The position numbers were made by a program, and so were the translations under genes. From Sipunculus nudus (taxonomy: Eukaryota; Annelida; Sipuncula; Golfingiida; Sipunculidae), in NCBI GenBank assembly GCA_026874595.1, contig CM049316.1, forward strand, positions 2,296,001 through 2,360,000: a stretch of 64,000 nt of DNA. Direction: 5' to 3'. Positions 61,440 through 64,000 of this stretch are shown in pieces. Within the stretch, counting starts at the first letter, position 1. Every line of letters starts with the position of its first letter. The notes below the pieces were generated by a model. That model searched no databases and was not told the DNA's origin. It worked only from the letters and a program-made list of their open reading frames with translations.

Positions 61440-62892
61440 TATTTTTAGTAGTTTTATTACAAATTTATAAAACTTGTAAATAAAAAAAAATGAATCAGAT
61501 TTAAAACTATTAATGGAAAAAGTGGATATGCTAAAAAAAATAGGCTTATATATAAACTTAAATGCATTATTCCCTTGAAAGTGAAATAAATGTATTAGTC
61601 CATTCTGTCAACTTGCCTGTCCATCTGTAAATTTTTCATATGCATCACAGTATCTCAAAACTTTTACTGTTTCCTCTGTATAGTTCCTATTTACGTGCCA
61701 GTAATTTAGTCAGTATTATATAATTTAAAAAAGTTATAATTTAAAAATATATTTTTAGAAAAAATTACATACATCTGTGTTTCTATTAAATATCTTATTT
61801 TCATACTTCAGGACTGCCAAATATCAAAACCACTCATCTGGTTTTCTTCATATTTACCATAAATATTCCTCTATATAACTTAAATTTTGCCCAGGTTTGA
61901 CCATGGCATGTTTCTTTCTCGAAGAACATTTGATTTACTTTTCACAGTCGATATATATAGATTTTATCTGTTAAATTCTGAAATTTCAAAGTAAAAGCTT
62001 AAAAATTGTTCTAGTTATTGAAGTTTTCTGAGGCTCTAATGTATTTACATTTTGAACCTCCAGAACAGCCATGTCTGGTCCCTACAGCCTTGCCTTGGTA
62101 AACTTATTAGTGATGCAACACTGCTGTCACAAATGTAGAATCACGTGGCAACCCTGACCCCCCCCCCCCCCAACAGATATGTTGCATTAGTTACATACTT
62201 CAATTGCATTGCTGTTTCCGATCCAGTGTATACAACTTTTCCTGAATCAAGTGTTATTTTCAGATATTTATTATTTTGCAAATTTAAAAAAATATATTTT
62301 AAGAAAAAATAAATACATCTGTGTATATAATGTGATGTTGACTGAGCAGATTAACTGTAAATGTTGATGCAATTTAGAATTGTTAATCAACTTAAATTTT
62401 CAAATATAATTGATATATATTGAAAATGTAGAGTAAAATTTATAAATTTTGTCCAAAATTTCCCTTAACAAAAAATTGATATAATAAAAAAATGAGGACC
62501 TAATGCAAACATTCGTTCAGTATTTTTCTGCCTCAGTAGAATGGGAATTAAAGTGATTTGCTTTGTTTTTCTATCTCTCTGTCTGTTTTTAAATATTCAA
62601 TAATTATGAATAAAACTTATTTTTACCTGTAAGATTAAATTTTGTATCCTGTATGTTTATGCAAAGGTGTTGTAACTTTCCTCACTCCCTGCCACTGAGT
62701 ATTTGTTTAGGACTATATTCTTCTGGCAACTGCATAAAATTTATAACTGTTAAATAAAGAAATAAATATACAGAGTTACAAAGGTGTTTTTAAACTCTCA
62801 TCCTTCCCCCCCCCCCTACCCCCCCCCCCCCCCCAATCAGGTCAAACAGCTGAGTCCCCATGTAACCCTTCACCACCACACAACACCAGATT
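61440..62892 (+). repeat. Family A-related segment, unit 2
   Basis: It repeats the opening of unit 1 (aatggaaaaagtggat...), then diverges into a body with gactgcc(a/t)aatatcaaaacc as in copy 3. C tracts at 62159-62171 and 62805-62835. Confidence 0.55.
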
Positions 62893-62984
62893 TTGAGTCA
62901 TCTCTTCTCTATATTCACACTTAGACTCAGTCACTTCAGATTGTTTTCCTCTATAGGTCATCCGCATGTCCCATCAGTAACTTC

Positions 62985-63290
62985 TTCTCTGAACTCCCAA
63001 GTTTTAGTCTCTCAAGTTGACCACAACCTGCCTATAGTGATCATGGGCGATTTCAATATTGATATTTCTAATATAATATATAACACCAAATTGACACAAT
63101 TATGTCAACTCTTTAAATGTCAACAACTAGTCAGAGAACCAACCAATGACCATGGAAATACCATAGATCTTGTCTCTACTAACTCTTTAAATGCTTCAGT
63201 TTCAACATTAGAAAACACATGGTCAGATCACAAGATATTATTAGCAACAATCCCCCATTCTTCAATTCATATCAAACATGGCAACTTCTC
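62985..63290 (+). pseudogene. Endonuclease/exonuclease/phosphatase domain fragment of a transposon
   Basis: The frame at 62893-63294 encodes IVIMGDFNIDI, LTQLCQLFKCQQLVREPTND, GNTIDLVSTN and WSDHKILLA, the C-terminal half of an AP-like endonuclease. The conserved GDFN and SDH residues are both present. Such domains occur in CR1-type LINEs and at the C-terminus of some Helentrons. No RT follows, and a family A 3' terminus lies 360 bp downstream. The N-terminal half is absent, so it is a fragment. Confidence 0.75.
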
Positions 63291-63294
63291 ATAG

Positions 63295-63681
63295 CTTAAT
63301 CTACCATTTCTTATCTATAAATACTTTTTGAGACATTCTGTTTCCTCTCTAATTCAGCAACAACTGCTTCCCAAAACATATAAGTTTTCTACTTTTCCAT
63401 AAATATTTTGATTTATTAAATGTGTATTTTTATACTTGCAAATCTCCACTTCCTTCCTCTGCAATTTACAACATCTGGTCATTCCCATTGCAATATTTTA
63501 GACACACATTCTTGTTTATATTTAAAATACTGATACTTCTATATAACTATTCCGCTCAACTACATAATTAATACAAAAAATTACATCTGTCAAAATGAAA
63601 TCTAACAGACCTACATACAACAATAGTGACACAATTGTATCTGTCTCATTCAGCTGAGCACCGTGACCCATGGGTCCCTTG
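63295..63681 (+). repeat. Tail between the endonuclease relic and a family A terminus
   Basis: It ends with TCAGCTGAGC (63650-63659), GACCCATGGGTC (63665-63676) and CCTTG, then TTTT. Nothing else is recognised in it. Confidence 0.6.
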
Positions 63682-64000
63682 TTTTATAAACTTAAATGCA
63701 TTATTCCCTTGAAAGTGAAATAAAGGTATTAGTCCCTTCTGTCCACTATCCTGTCCATCTGTAAACTCTCATATGCATCACAGTATCTCAAAACTTTTAC
63801 TGTTTTTCTTCATGTCAGAGTATTATTTTTGCAATCATATATTTAGAACTTTACTATAAAAAAGTAGAAGGGGGTCTTTCCTCTTAGCTTCTCATATGCA
63901 AATATATATGAAGTCATCACAATTGAATATTTTGCATATTTTGCATTTGCAAAAATTCCAAACTTCAGCTGAGCACTGTGACCCATGGGTCCGTTGTTTT
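63682..64000 (+). repeat. Family A-related segment, unit 3 (short copy)
   Basis: It repeats aaacttaaatgcattattcc... through the tctcaaaacttttactgttt phrase and ends with TCAGCTGAGC (63965-63974), GACCCATGGGTC (63980-63991) and CGTTG before T at the window edge. About 310 bp, so a compact version. Confidence 0.65.

Overview
This is a stretch of animal nuclear DNA: AT-rich, intron-rich and densely repetitive. It carries one recognisable host gene, glucose-6-phosphate isomerase (GPI), on the + strand. Fifteen GT-AG exons between 28216 and 53755 encode residues 1-495 of an expected ~562. The last ~67 residues, including the active-site Lys (Lys519 in human), are not in the window, so intron 15 runs more than 10 kb to the right edge. 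The mobile elements are a BEL/Pao LTR element, CR1/L1-type LINEs, a Ty3 fragment with integrase before reverse transcriptase, and tandem-core Helentron-like repeats. Together they resemble bivalve or other molluscan genomes. That assignment is inference and no species is claimed.

Layout. 1-3240 (-): the 5' two-fifths of a BEL/Pao Gag-Pol polyprotein, 1080 codons without a stop, cut by the window edge. Its leader and probable 5' LTR lie to the right, to about 4100. 4200-6525: a Helentron-like repeat (family A) interrupted by another (family C, 4624-6344) with 280-bp core repeats. 6533-9068 (-): a decayed L1/Tx1-like LINE split by a 1.1-kb TA-flanked element (6866-7968). 9070-13010: mostly featureless, with microsatellites and a tRNA-derived SINE. 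13010-16725: a third tandem-core repeat (family B). 16790-18150 (+) and 18570-20990 (-): two more LINEs. 23435-24110 (-): Ty3/gypsy fragment. 25640-27330: two further LINE relics, then the GPI promoter region.

GPI introns are loaded with repeats. Intron 1 has a Harbinger-like MITE and an inverted-repeat element studded with GTCCCACCCGTAAC. Introns 3, 5 and 7 have 50-, 40-, 33- and 49-bp minisatellites. Intron 12 holds the most striking structure. It is a 3.9-kb foldback-type element with an exact 8-bp target duplication, long terminal inverted repeats, about 14 hairpin-bearing units and a central inverted repeat of two 229-bp arms differing at one position. Intron 15 is a field of family A copies and also carries a LINE/Helentron-type endonuclease relic at 62985-63290.

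The exons maintain one reading frame across all 14 complete introns, so GPI is probably functional. Almost everything else is transposon-derived.
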